From Elysia chlorotica (Eukaryota; Mollusca; Gastropoda; Plakobranchidae): a DNA stretch of 64,000 nucleotides. The stretch covers positions 1 through 64,000 of the forward strand of contig RQTK01001022.1 in assembly GCA_003991915.1 (NCBI GenBank), written 5' to 3'. The translations under genes were made by a program, and so were the position numbers. Under the pieces are notes generated by a model. The model was not told the origin of the DNA. It made no database searches and was given only the letters and a program-made list of their open reading frames with translations. The first letter of the stretch is position 1; the number at the start of each line of letters is the position of its first letter. This document shows positions 37,013-48,060 of the stretch, one piece after another.

Positions 37013-37259
37013 CCACCTGGCGCGAGTGGTAGAGCGTTGGTCTCCCATCGGGAGATCCCCCTGGTTTGAAACTCACGATTTCGTCCCCTTCTGGCTATGT
37101 CGGCGTCAGTAAAAACTACAATGTGACAGGCTGAGACAAGAGTCCTTGTATCCTCGCATAGTCTCTGCATGGCAGCAAGTAAAATTGTCAGACCGTGTTC
37201 TTAGGATCGGTTCACAATATAGACTTTCGGCTGACGTTTGCCAGAAAGATATTCAACCA
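37013..37259 (+). repeat. tRNA-derived SINE
   Basis: Head GCGCGAGTGGTAGAGCGTTG (box A) and GGTTTGAAACTC (box B-like), body GTGACAGGCTGAGACAAGAG and GGTTCACAATATAGACTTTC. Same family as 24139 and 57032. Confidence 0.8.
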
Positions 37260-37600
37260 GCTAACGATTTTGAATCTGATAAACCTTTAAAAGTTTCCAC
37301 ATAGTACACGAAGTTATGTGGATCGTTGTAATTGAATAGTCTACGTAGTTGTTTTTTTAAAAAGAAAAGCTAATTAACATAACTCTATACAAATATATGG
37401 AGATATGAAAGTGTGAAAGAATAACAAACTGAGTGGATGAGATAAAAAGTGTCACGGCAGAAAGAACAGATCTAGGCAAAACAGGCAGAGCAGTTTTTTA
37501 GATTTTATTCCCTCAGTGTCAGTCAGACAAGGAAAGGATGAGACAACGGCAAGCATGAAGACTGCGCTACTAGACGTATTGCAATTCGATAGAGGGAGGT

Positions 37601-37720
37601 GAGTTGAGTTGGTTTAACGTCCAACATCAGCACTATGTAGGCTATATTGTGGACGGCCCTAAGACTGACATCTGACAATTTTATATGCTGCCACACACGA
37701 GACAGGGTGGGGATACCAGG
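37601..37720 (-). repeat. SINE, 3' half only
   Basis: GAGTTGAGTTGGTTTAACGT, CACTATGTAGGCTATATTGT and CGAGACAGGGTGGGGATACC are the reverse complement of the SINE tail half. The tRNA head is missing, as in 5'-truncated retroposition. Confidence 0.85.
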
Positions 37721-38069
37721 GCAAGAATTATGTAGGAAAAAAGAGGTAAATAGATTGACAGGTAAATTAATAGGAAAAAAGATAGTCAGAGAGATAGAAA
37801 ATGGCTCGAAAAATAGAGAGATAAAACAACAAATTGATAGATGGATAAAAAAGAAAATAAATATGTGTTTAAAGAGATTAAGAAATAATATTATCATGAT
37901 AACCTTGTTACCTGAGGAAAATATATTTAGAAAACTAATGTGTCATATTATGTTCAATATTAGAGTGGTTAGTACAAATTAAGCTGTCATTGGAGTAGTT
38001 TAAAAATCTACATTTTATGGTAGAATCCGAGCGCCCCCCCCCAAAAAAAAAAACAAAACAAAAAAAAAA

Positions 38070-38113
<44 letters not shown>

Positions 38114-38336
38114 AACAACAAATACAACAACAATGACACTCATACAAATAATAAACAAACAAACAACAACAACAAACAAAACGAACAGTTTAGACTATGG
38201 TAAAGATAGAAATCAAATCACGTAGATCGAGTGTTAGTTGATAAGTATACTGAGAGAGTAAAATGCGTCGAGTGTCTGAGAGAGGGTGATAAATGGGGCA
38301 AACCACATGCACAAAGAACAATAAAGAGAGACAGAC

Positions 38337-38425
<89 letters not shown>

Positions 38426-39798
38426 ACGTCCAATATCGAAAACCTCTCTAGCAAGGCAAATCAACTACTGTTTTATAATATTAACCCCCCCCCCCCTTGC
38501 AAAAAAGCTCAAACAACAACAAGGACAGCAACAATATATACACAAAGGCGTCGTTTTCACATAAAGCAAACAATAGTCACAATAATGTCTCAATACTCAT
38601 GTCAGCTATTTGCAACCTTTATTTTAGCAGACCAAAAGTAGGTTGATTTTTTCTTTGGTTTCATCTCTTCAAAATACTTAAATTTAAATGTAACCATATA
38701 TGCTTTAGGTAGCGGAATAAATTGATATACTGGGAACAGTAGGAAGCATCTAGGGTTTAAGAAAGGAGAGACAAGAATTGATTGATAAATAAACGATTAC
38801 TCGACGTATTTAGTCTGTAACTTCAGCATGTTAAGATCGTGACAAGTTACGAAAAGACTACCATTCCAAGACTATAGACAAATCACTAATGCAGCTAATC
38901 AAATGTTAATCTATATGACATGACACAAAGAATAATCTATTTTACTAGCTTTAACAGAAATCTCATAATGAGCATAAAACAGATACCAAAATATGAACAG
39001 ATGTAGCAAGGGCAAATAAACAGAAGTACCCGGTAGGGGAAAATACATACGATGCTAGAGCATGATCTCCTTCCTGGCTGATTCATAGCTCTCCAGCGAC
39101 AGTGATGTTATGATGGCACAATACTATCATACTTTACATATCATACTGCATACGTTTCTTGTACCGATATTATTCTATAATTTATAGAGCTACACTTCGC
39201 CTGCTTACGTAATATGTGTTGTGTCTTGAAATTAATTAGGTCTATAAATAAAATTGGCTACGGTCAAACTCAGTGACTTCGTAAGGTTAAATGTATAGAG
39301 AGGCATGTTATTTCAATACGGAAGCTAGTTTACGCCTTGAGTGAAGGCGCAAGTCAGAAATTAAGGAAAGGATTACAGTAATATATAGTTAAGGATGAGC
39401 AACAAACAGAGTGTACCTTTTCATTTTTTTTTCTTTGTTAATTTTTTTTTAAACTAGTTGCATAGAACCTTAACTTCTCGTGATCATAATTATCTGGTTT
39501 CCTTATCTTTTCATCCCGTAACATTTTCCTCCGAACCTATTTCTCTGTACTCTCATCTCCCTTTATATACATATAACAACACAAACACACATTCACACAA
39601 CAAATGAATCGTATGTGGTCATTGCACTATATTTCTTAAACTTTATTTTCTTGACTCGTTTACCGCAAAATTAAATCTCCCTTCTGCTCCTCAACTCACT
39701 TTTCTTAACATATAATAAGATGCAGTCAATGCTATTGGTCATCTTCAGCACTTCTACGAGACTGAAATTGTGAGACACGTTCTATAAATAGTAACGGT
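37721..39798. other. Low-complexity and gene-free DNA
   Basis: It includes a C9 run followed by a poly-A tract interrupted by C (about 38033-38112), then AACAAC-rich sequence, then (GA)n at 38330-38421, and about 1.1 kb without recognisable features up to a TATAAATAG string at 39784. Confidence 0.6.
38330..38421 (+). repeat. (GA)n microsatellite
   Basis: ACAGACAGACAG followed by an uninterrupted (GA)n of about 80 bases. Reading frames through it are artefacts. Confidence 0.95.
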
Positions 39799-40026
39799 AT
39801 GAACCACGGTTCACAGATACGTCCATCTCAAAACGAACCCTGGGGACTGACCCTACCTACCACCCCCGCATCGGACAATCACCGCCCACTCGTGGGTGAA
39901 AACATTTCAATAGTGGAAGCTCAAGAGAGGAAATTGATTTCCCCTTTGCATCTACATCCGGAGAGAATCGCCGGACCCGACGCGAGTCTAGACTTAGGGA
40001 ATGAGAACTTTATAAATTACACAGAG
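39799..40026 (+). CDS. Candidate single exon, unidentified protein
   Basis: An ATG-initiated frame of 76 codons before CAG|GTTTGA, a possible splice donor; read on, it stops after 83 codons. It is more GC-rich than its surroundings and contains two N-glycosylation-type sequons (NIS, NYT). I recognise no family. A TATAAATAG string only 15 bases upstream argues against this ATG being the true start if that is a TATA box. It could be an exon or chance. Confidence 0.2.
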
Positions 40027-40524
40027 TCGTTGAATGCAGCCCAGGTTTGAGATTTGCGACAATGGCAATGGAAGAAAAGGGCTTGCCGTATTTCGTAATC
40101 TGCCTACTTGTAATGCCAATAAGTTTTACTTGCACTATTAATATTATTAGAAGACCGTAGTTTGTAATTAACCAATGATCAAAGAAAGAAACGCGGGAAA
40201 ATAATCAACAAAAATGTGACGTTGATTCTATGAAGTTGATCTCTATTGTAGGTAAATTGAAAAAAATAAAACAAAAAGTCACATTGACTCGGATACACTA
40301 TCTTATCAACACTAACAAAATAAAGAGTACCAGAAATCCTATGTAGAAACGCAATAATTTAACTTTATTGATAAACGCACTGTCTTTGGGTTAAGAATAC
40401 AACTCAAGAATGTCTAGGTCTATATCAGTACTTCACAATTATCTAGTTATATAATGGGTCTCAATAACAGCAAAATAACAGCGCTCACTATGGCAAGATG
40501 TGACAGATAAAATGCATAAATGGC

Positions 40525-41025
40525 TGAACCCTTACCTCTGCGACATGGCAGCGAGAGTAAGGCCTCAGAGAGACACAAGCCGCCGCCTCACATTTCAACA
40601 GAGTGTCCCTCAAGGACTTTTAATATAATTATATTAACGATATACAAAGTGTCATATCCAGAGAAGTCAAAGCAGTTCTTTATGCACACGATTATACGCT
40701 TTGGGCAACAGAAGAATACATAGGAACAGCTAAAACAAGACGAAAGGAGGCTTTGAACCGATTGGATATATGGGTAAAGGACTGGCTCATGAAAGCAAAT
40801 GCAGGAAAGACCACAGCTATACTATCTCTACCTAGTAAAAAAGTGAACTCTCACACTAGATAGGCACCTCACCAGAGAAGAAATCAACCCCAAATATCTT
40901 TGTGTGGATTTTGACCCAAAGATGAACTAAAAAGTGCACATAGAATCCTGAGAAAGCAAAAATGCCACAAAAACTTGTCTCCTCCGCAAGCTAGCTGGAC
41001 TCATATGGAGAGCGGATGCAAATAT
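40525..41025 (+). mobile_element. LINE reverse transcriptase fragment nested between LTR-like repeats
   Basis: Frames give FNIYINDIQSVISREVKAVL then YADD-region text (here HDYTLWATEE), EALNRLDIWVKDWLMKANAG (the usual L..W...W....N..KT block) and LLRKLAGLIW. This is a Jockey/I-type LINE RT in which frameshifts and stops have accumulated. It is followed directly by (GAA)n, perhaps grown from its 3' end. Confidence 0.8.
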
Positions 41026-41042
41026 TCTGGAAAAAAAAATAG

Positions 41043-41255
41043 GAAGAAGAAGAAGAAGAAGAAGTAGAAGAAGAAGAAGAAGAAGAAGAAGAAGAAGAAG
41101 AAGAAGAAGAAGAAGAAGAAGAAGAAGAAGAAGAAGAAGAAGAAGAAGAAGAAGAAGAAGAAGAAGAAGAAGAAGAAGAAGAAGAAGAAGAAGAAGAAGA
41201 AGAAGAAGAAGAAGAAGAAGAAGAAGAAGAAGAAGAAGAAGAAGAAGAAGAAGAC
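41043..41255 (+). repeat. (GAA)n microsatellite, about 210 bp
   Basis: Almost perfect GAA/AAG trinucleotide repeat with a single GTA interruption near 41065. The long poly-Phe and poly-Leu frames on the minus strand are artefacts. Confidence 0.98.
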
Positions 41256-41447
41256 AGCTTTGCTCATCTCTCAAGATAGGTTTTGAGCCACACGACGAAC
41301 ATGCTAGGATTCTCTCCTTCCTCCGGTTTGCACTGACGAAACATCCTCCGATATCCATCTGCTCTCATAAACTTTATCCTCCTCTGTTGACAATCTACAG
41401 AAACAATCCAGTGCGCGCTCAGTCAACAATGCAGATAAATATGCACG

Positions 41448-41760
41448 CTACGTCTCTTTGGGCCACTCACTACTCTCTGCAAATCTTTTGAACCGTACGA
41501 GCCAATTGTCCAAATCATTCTTTTGGTCCACAAAAGACGGCAATCTGGGTAATTGGGAATTTCCCGGAGTTGTACATGTTGCATTTCTCCCACTATTTGA
41601 TTGTAGCCGCAAGCTCTGGAGTTCGAGTTGGCGCTCCTTTTCTAGTTCAGCACGTTCAGCCTCTTTTTCTTGGTGTAGCTCAATACGTTGATGAGCCTCC
41701 CTTTCTTCCATTTCTAACTGCCGAAGATATTCCTGTTCTTCATTCATTTAATCTCTAATA
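41448..41760 (-). pseudogene. Fossil gag-like fragment of the LTR element
   Basis: About 100 residues: a Glu/Gln-rich coiled-coil-like start followed by a block of the type LPSFVDQKNDLDNWLVRF and ESSEWPKE. This corresponds to the start of the capsid-like domain in invertebrate Ty3/Gypsy gag proteins (LPxFxxxxDDxxxxLxRFExxAxxxxWxxE). It lies inside the terminal repeats at 40215 and 42014. It is only a fragment of a dead element. Confidence 0.7.
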
Positions 41761-42284
41761 TACTAATTTTCTTTCATTTCTTCTGAGCTGTAACGCGCCC
41801 ACCTCCGCGGCATATTTTGACAAAATTTCCGACATGATCACGGCTTGATGTTAAATATGGAAAGTTGAGATTTAGATGTAATAATGTTATAGATCTAATT
41901 ACAGTTCAGTCCAAAAAAGAAAGTGTTCACTCGAAGTACAATCACAGTTCTAAATATCTAGTTCTTTACCTAAAAGTAACACAAACCAGATCTATCCCGT
42001 AACGAGCCCTCAATGTGACACTGACTCGACGAAGTTGGCCCCTGCTTTAGGTCAATTTTTAGATAATTATGATCCACTTGGACTCGGACACACTATAATA
42101 TCAAAATTAACAAAATAGAGATTACTAGCTATCCTTTGTAGACACGCGATAATTTAACTTTATTGCGGGTTCAGAATACCACTCAATTATGTCTATACCT
42201 AATCAGAACTTGAACAATTATATAGTTCTATAATGGATCTCAATAACAGCAAAATAACAGCGACCACTAAGGCAAGATGTAACA

Positions 42285-42654
42285 AGACGATCAGAAAGAC
42301 ACATACTCCTTTCGCCACAATAAAATCAACAAAAAAAATTAACCAAAAACAATAAACAACAAAAAACAAACATCAATCAATCTTCCCATTCTACGAGGCT
42401 CTGCTCTTATATACTCAAAGCACAAATCTGGAAATTTCTTTGCTTATAAAGAAAAGCCCGGAATACAGCTTTCATAATAGTACATGTATTCATTAACACT
42501 GCTTGCCCCCTCTCTTTTTAACCCTTTCACCACGCACAACTTTAGGCCTCTTCCTTGTGTGCTCATTATTTTAGGGATTTTTCAAAAGTTTGATATTTAT
42601 GTGTATATCGATACAAAATGTGTTAATTTTTCTATTTAAGTCGTTACAGACAAT
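42285..42654. other. Gene-free AT-rich DNA
   Basis: No supported feature between the LTR-like repeat and the small inverted-repeat element. Confidence 0.5.
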
Positions 42655-42780
42655 AGCCCGGTTCTATGAAGCGCACTTTAACTTAAGTGCGTTCCTAACT
42701 TGCTTAGTCCCCTTTCTAGTCTCCATCTAGTCCCTATATAGTCTCTATTAAAGTTAGGCGCCCTTCACAAAACCGGACCA
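42655..42780. mobile_element. Miniature inverted-repeat element A
   Basis: About 125 bp with ends GCCCGGTTCTATGAAGCGCA and, read inward from the right, GTCCGGTTTTGTGAAGGGCG. The arms match at about 20 of 26 positions. The interior is TAGTC/AGTCTC-rich. The size and terminal inverted repeats suggest a MITE; the superfamily is unknown. Confidence 0.6.
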
Positions 42781-43025
42781 ATATCTGCTCGTTGCGCTTA
42801 AGGACACATCTGTACAAAAACAACTTTATACTATCACACGTGTATAAGTTTAGCACATATTTGTGGATAAAGATAGCATCTTTTAATAATTCTAATTAGA
42901 AACTGAAAAAAATTCACAGGGTGACATTAAATGATACATTAGAGAGTTACTTAAGATGTGTTTCGTATCGCGACTCAATAGTTACTTAAAGGCGTGCATA
43001 ATTATGTTAGAGTCCTACACGGGTG

Positions 43026-43141
43026 TTAGTCCTTCTGAGGAAATGCCTAAAGATCAATCTAACCCCACGTAGTTTCTGGTTCCTTTCAAAACAGTAATTA
43101 TATTGGGATGATTAAGTTAGGCATTCCCTGAGGATTACTAG
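43026..43141. mobile_element. Miniature inverted-repeat element B
   Basis: Left arm TTAGTCCTTCTGAGGAAATG then CCTAA, right arm read inward CTAGTAATCCTCAGGGAATG then CCTAA. About 116 bp in all. The arms are well matched except for two short interruptions. It is unrelated to element A 250 bp to the left. Confidence 0.6.
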
Positions 43142-43726
43142 TTTCCACATTATTCCTCAAAGCTAACATTTTGTTTTCAAATTACGCTGCAGATAATTTT
43201 ATACACCCATAATTTTTACGTATCTTTTCTTGATTAAATGGTTTTGTGCATGTATAAGTAGTTCACACGAAAAAGGAGAAACAAAGGGAAATTTCATTAT
43301 GTAATCTAAGGTAATTTTAACACCACTTCTTCTCAGTAAATCAGACAAAGTTCTCTTTAGAAAATACCTTCAATGAAGACTCCTATCAATTATTTTATTC
43401 TTTATTCCTAAAATTGTCCTCTTTTACTCTGTCACACAAACACACACATTCCGCGACCTTTCTCTCCCCTTCTCTTTACCCCTTTTTCGAGAAAAGGCGA
43501 AGGGTACCTTATACGTGCTATTTCGATCGCCGCCCAAACAATTTGTCTTTCCTTGAATCTGTACGTATTCCCTCTTACGTGTCAGCCACAGGAAAGATCC
43601 ATAGTTGGTGGTTTCGTCAATTTTTCTTTGCATTTGATTTTTACCAACTTGATATTATTTTTAGAAAGTTTGAGTCAGCTTTGTCTCCCTTAGTATCTAA
43701 AGTTATTCGAATGAACTCCTTCAATA

Positions 43727-43730
<4 letters not shown>

Positions 43731-43777
<47 letters not shown>

Positions 43778-43778
43778 T
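43731..43778 (+). repeat. (CT)n-(CA)n compound microsatellite
   Basis: (CT)n directly followed by (CA)n. The Ser/Leu-rich frame across it is not a gene. Confidence 0.95.
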
Positions 43779-44249
43779 TTATCCGCCCCCTCTCTTGAAT
43801 AAATATCAGCACGCATAATTTCAGGCTTAGGTATTATATCCCCTCTTCATTTAAGAAAGTGATTTATTCACGTAAATGTCAATGTAACAATCACCATGGC
43901 TTTAATTTCATACGAATTGGAATAGAAAAAACCCCACTTATAATTAAAATATGTTAAAATGGCTTAATTAATGAGACAAGCATTGTTAATACTTCACTTT
44001 CAATTTGGTTTCACAATTGGACTAATTGATTATCGATTTCTACCAAATTTTTTCCGCACTAAAGGCAACGGCTTTACGTGCATAATGTGAAGAAAAGAAC
44101 GATACTACTTTTTAGGGTCCCAAATAAATTTTATCGGTTCCTGCTATTGTTACTCCATTTTCCTCTTGATAGATTTTGAAACACTCTCCTACAAATGGAT
44201 AAAGTCAAACGAGCCAATGCGACGGAGAGTGTATTGTAATGGATATCTC

Positions 44250-44620
44250 TCAATAAAAGCAAACAGTTCGATAGCGTAAACCGGCTCGGCCACGAAGAGA
44301 ACAATGTCGCGTCATAATAGAATCAAACTTGCTGTGTGGTGAAAATGGCTTCGCCCTTTCGACGTCACAGATCGCGAAGCGCGACCAAGAGGCAAGAGTG
44401 AGCAGGCAAAAGCACAGCGTCATCGCAGCCAGTCAAGCTTGGGTGAAAAGAATCGGGTGAGAGGGTAGGGCTTCGTGGTGGTGGTGGTGGTGTTCCTGAT
44501 GATTATGTTATAGGGTGGTGGTGGTGGTGGTGGTGATTGTGGTGTAGGGGGTGGTTGTGAGCTAGCGGGTTGTTGGTCCGCCACTATCGGTCCAGCGGCG
44601 TGCAGCCATCGCCACGGATA
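44250..44620. promoter_or_regulatory. CpG-rich island with (GGT)n, candidate promoter
   Basis: In a window that is otherwise CpG-poor, 44265-44420 carries about 15 CpGs, including GCGAAGCGCGACC and a CRE-like CGACGTCAC. It is followed by (GGT)n/(TGG)n at 44476-44540. On the minus strand a 133-codon frame (44420-44821) reads from ATG into a Pro-rich stretch made by the triplet repeat, with no recognised domain. Such islands often mark transcription starts in molluscs; direction and gene are unknown. Confidence 0.35.
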
Positions 44621-44821
44621 CAAAAAGCCACGCCAGGAAAGATAACTGTTTAGAATATCTGAAACAGAACAGCGTTCACCACGCTTGGCTTTCTCGGCGA
44701 TAGATTTTTTGAAGACTATGGTTTTATTCTCATTGCCTGTTACAGTTGCATGTGAACAAATCTCTACACATTGCCGAAGTATTTTCAGAAAGTTTTGGAG
44801 CATATATTTGAAAGAAACCAA

Positions 44822-46489
44822 GGTGTTATAGTCAAACCAAGTTTATAAGAGTCTTTAGATAAAAAATGCAATTCATCTCACTTAAAAGGCAAAACAACTA
44901 GACCAGAGCATGCAAATAATATTTTAATGAAGAATTAAATAATATTGTGTGTCACAAAAGTTTTGAATTCCTGGTTTTTCTTCTTTATCCTTTGATTTGA
45001 TAGGCGTTTAATGAGCATCAAAACACGCTGACAATAGAAAAAAAGGTTCATGTGCACGAATCTCATCAAAAGCCAGTACAAGTTAAACATATCTGTAGAA
45101 AAAAAATCCAAGCGATTGTTGAGAAACAGTAACCATCAACGTATCTAAAACAGCACCGAAATCGCACAAAATATAGGAATAATTAATCCGTGTACGTGGA
45201 ACATTTAGACTTGACCGTTTCGAGAGGTGTGTTGAATCTTACAAGAAATAAAAGTAACGCCCTACCTTCATTACCACAGCAAATCTGCACAACTTGGACA
45301 TAATTATTGACAATGACTCCAAATTTCGCTGGCACGGGTTGAGATACTACAGTTAAGAGGTGACGATGCAAGAGAAGTGATTCTACGTGAACTTGGTCTC
45401 TGTTTTATTGTTTATTTTAATATCTTTAGCTCTTTAAGGCACAAAACTCCTTTTTAAAGTAAGGATCCCATCCAAAGAAGAAGCCACATAAAACATGCAA
45501 TCAACACATCTCCACACATCGTCTTGAGGAGGAAAAGTAAAAAGAGTGCGTGGATGATTCTAGAAGATCAATCTAAATGTATTTCATAACTGAGAAACAG
45601 AGCAAGGTATATACACGTTTAGCGCTATAACGACTTTTCATAGTTTTTGAGATCAAAATCTTGAGTCACTGTGTCCAGTTGAACAAAACATTGGGGGAAT
45701 ATTGACTGTACAGTTAGATCTAAAATCTGCTTTATTCAAAGTTTCGCGAAACAGATTTCTATTACCTTCGCAGTAGGCACTAGAATATTTTTGCTTCACG
45801 ACTAAGGCTTGCAAGACCTTCGAGACCAATCCTTCTTGATGCTGATATGCGCTGTTTGAAGCTACATACAATAACTAAGCAACGGCAAAAAATAGAGATC
45901 CAGGACCATAGTTAACACAAAGCCCTGTATTTATTTCAGATTCTGCAATTCAATGCTCGAACTTTGATATTTTATAAACGTTGACAGGCTAAAAGCAAAT
46001 AGGTATAACTTATCGACAAGGTTTACTTTATCCGACTCTTAAGTGGCTGGATATTATCTAGTAACCCATCCAGAAGACGGATACCTTTTTCCTCCACTGA
46101 AAAGGGTGAATAGAACCGATACTTGCGATGTTTGAATTCAAAAGCTTAAAATAAAGACACTCGATACTCAAAAGCAAACCAACAAAGCTGAGAAGACGCA
46201 TTCTGGGATAAAAGATATTATTTGTCGGATCTGAAAAACACCCTTTGCCCAAGCCGACGCATCTAAACCATAGCGTCTTTTGGACATTTTGGACCCACCA
46301 AAAAAATTCTCCTCAGAAGTCCACCCATCGAGCCATAGGCAAGGATCTACTCATGCTTAAGACATGCGAATGATATTTATGATTCGGGTGAGTAAATAAT
46401 TGCTGACGTATTTAACCAAGCCCATTACAATAAGCATAATAATATATGTTAATAGTACTAGTACATCTTGAAAATCTACTACTACCTTC
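44822..46489. other. Gene-free DNA
   Basis: Several short minus-strand frames but none with domain character or good splice context. Confidence 0.45.
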
Positions 46490-46597
46490 CCCTCTGTCTG
46501 TCTCTTTGTCTGTCTGCCTGTTTGTCTGTCTGTGTGTCTGTCTGTATGTCTGTGTGTTTGTCTGTCCGTTTATCTGCCTGTCTGTCTGTCTGTCTCA
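46490..46597 (+). repeat. (TCTG)n microsatellite
   Basis: Imperfect TCTG/TCTC tetranucleotide repeat ending at CTGTCTGTCTCAG. Confidence 0.95.
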
Positions 46598-47214
46598 GTT
46601 GTATGAGTTAGACCAGATGTGAGTTATAAGATAATATTTTACTATAATTTCGGTAGGCTACATTTTAGCGTTTAAAATATTTCTTCTTTTCCCCCTTGTC
46701 ATCCCCTTATCGTTGCTTTTATTAATTGTTTTATTCTTGACAAAATTTTCGACTTCTTCTAGGACGTGGGAGTCGACTCTAATTGTTTTCCTTTTAAATA
46801 TCTCTTCTGTGACATGTCGACCTTTTGAGTGATCCTCTCATGCTGTTTTTCATTGCAATGCAATTATACATGTAGTTTACATTTTCCCCACGATTCAATA
46901 CTTTTTAAGTTTTCAAACTCTTGCTGTGTAAATTACCGAGGCACGTTCTTGAAGTACTTTATTTTGCCTGTTGGTGGTATCGGCACTAAGAAATATTTAT
47001 TACACGAGTTAAGTATTTACTTTGCAGTCTTTTAACTTTGGCATCGTGGAAATGGTGGATCTTCCTTCTTTACTCAGCGTGAACAAATAGTACCAGATAA
47101 TATTTTTGAAGACCTTATCTGATGAGACAGGTTATTGCAGCGGTGTTGCATACCGGATAGGAATACATTGCAATATACTATCATGATTGGTCCACATTTT
47201 AACTAAGAATGTTC

Positions 47215-47278
47215 GACGGTCATGATGTATTTTGGTAGTATTGTTTGACCGTCATGATGTATTTAAGTAGTATTGTTT
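47215..47278 (+). repeat. Two-copy 32-bp tandem repeat
   Basis: GACGGTCATGATGTATTTTG and GACCGTCATGATGTATTTAA both continue GTAGTATTGTTT; starts are 32 bases apart. Confidence 0.85.
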
Positions 47279-47516
47279 CCAAGAGAGATTTTATTGCTTC
47301 TTATGAGTGACTGGTGTCATAAATGTATTGATCTTAGCTTCCATTGCCTTGGTAATGGGCATATGTCATATTTAAGCAATGTTTATAGATTCTTAGGCGT
47401 TAATATAAACTGTAGATAGCACATTTAAAATTTGCTTTGAAATGCATAACTATTAATTCTAAATGTTAACCCGTTCTAAGTATGGGGGTGGGGTGTAAAC
47501 TTCACAAGTATATGCT

Positions 47517-47702
47517 GCAAAGTTATCAGCTGAACAAATAAGGCCTATATGTCGCAAAGATATCACCCAAAACAAAATATTAGAACATATGTGCCGCACA
47601 GTTATCAACTTAAACAAAATATCAGCAAGTGTTATCCGCAAAGATATCACGTGAAATAAAACATTAGGACTCATAAACAAAATTATTAGCAACTATGTGC
47701 AA
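47517..47702 (+). repeat. Degenerate tandem array, unit about 42 bp
   Basis: Units start near 47517, 47554, 47596 and 47638 with GCAAAGATATCA (or GCACAGTTATCA), then AACAAAATATTAG and ATATGTGC. A further partial unit may end at 47702. The array abuts a Helitron helicase fragment and may belong to that element's 3' part. Confidence 0.75.
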
Positions 47703-47728
47703 CAATTTACAGTTTCTAAAACTTATCA

Positions 47729-48060
47729 TTAGCTCTGAAAGACAATGTTATCTGTATATACTCCGCGATGCTCAGGGTCAGGCGGTGCAAATAGGCCAAC
47801 ATTGTCTCTTTTGCCAACCCTGCTCATGGCCACATACAGTTTTCCATGGCTGAAAAAGGAACTTGGCAGGCATACTCCAACTTTGTCCAGTGTCTGTCCC
47901 TTGAAAGATAGCACATAAATATTTATCCTGTGAAGTTCTTGTTGCAGGTGTTCAATAATAAGTTTATCAAAGTTTCCTGAATGACTGCTACGTAAGTACA
48001 ATTCATCATCAGTGTTGTTGAAGACAATTTGTACAGATTTTGGTCGTGGTCAACTGATGG
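47729..48060 (-). mobile_element. Helitron helicase C-terminal fragment
   Basis: The minus-strand frame includes EHLQQELHRI, FKGQTLDKVGVCLPSSFFSH and GKLYVAMSRVGKRDNVGLF. These are the last motifs of Pif1-type helicases as found at the end of Helitron Rep/Hel proteins (GQTLD-x-VG-x-YLP-x4-FSHGQLYVA-x-SR). The N-terminal Rep nuclease and the Walker motifs are absent. It is a truncated DNA-transposon copy; the alternative, a piece of a cellular PIF1 gene, is less likely because of the FSHG-LYVA text. Confidence 0.75.

Larger units (their letters stand above)
40215..42284 (-). mobile_element. Fossil LTR retroelement, Ty3/Gypsy-like
   Basis: Two direct repeats, 40215-40505 and 42014-42284, both begin TGTGAC and end in ACA, as LTRs do. 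They share ATAATTTAACTTTATTG and CAATAACAGCAAAATAACAG. They are clearly diverged (roughly a quarter of positions by eye), implying an old insertion. A gag-like fragment at 41448-41760 on the minus strand sets the orientation. Protease, polymerase and integrase regions are not present. Between the repeats also lie a plus-strand LINE fragment and a (GAA)n tract, apparently nested. The element is broken and heavily deleted. Confidence 0.7.

Noticed and set aside
47459-47692. 77-codon minus frame with repeated ILFxVISLR text
   Set aside because: It is a translation of the 42-bp tandem array.
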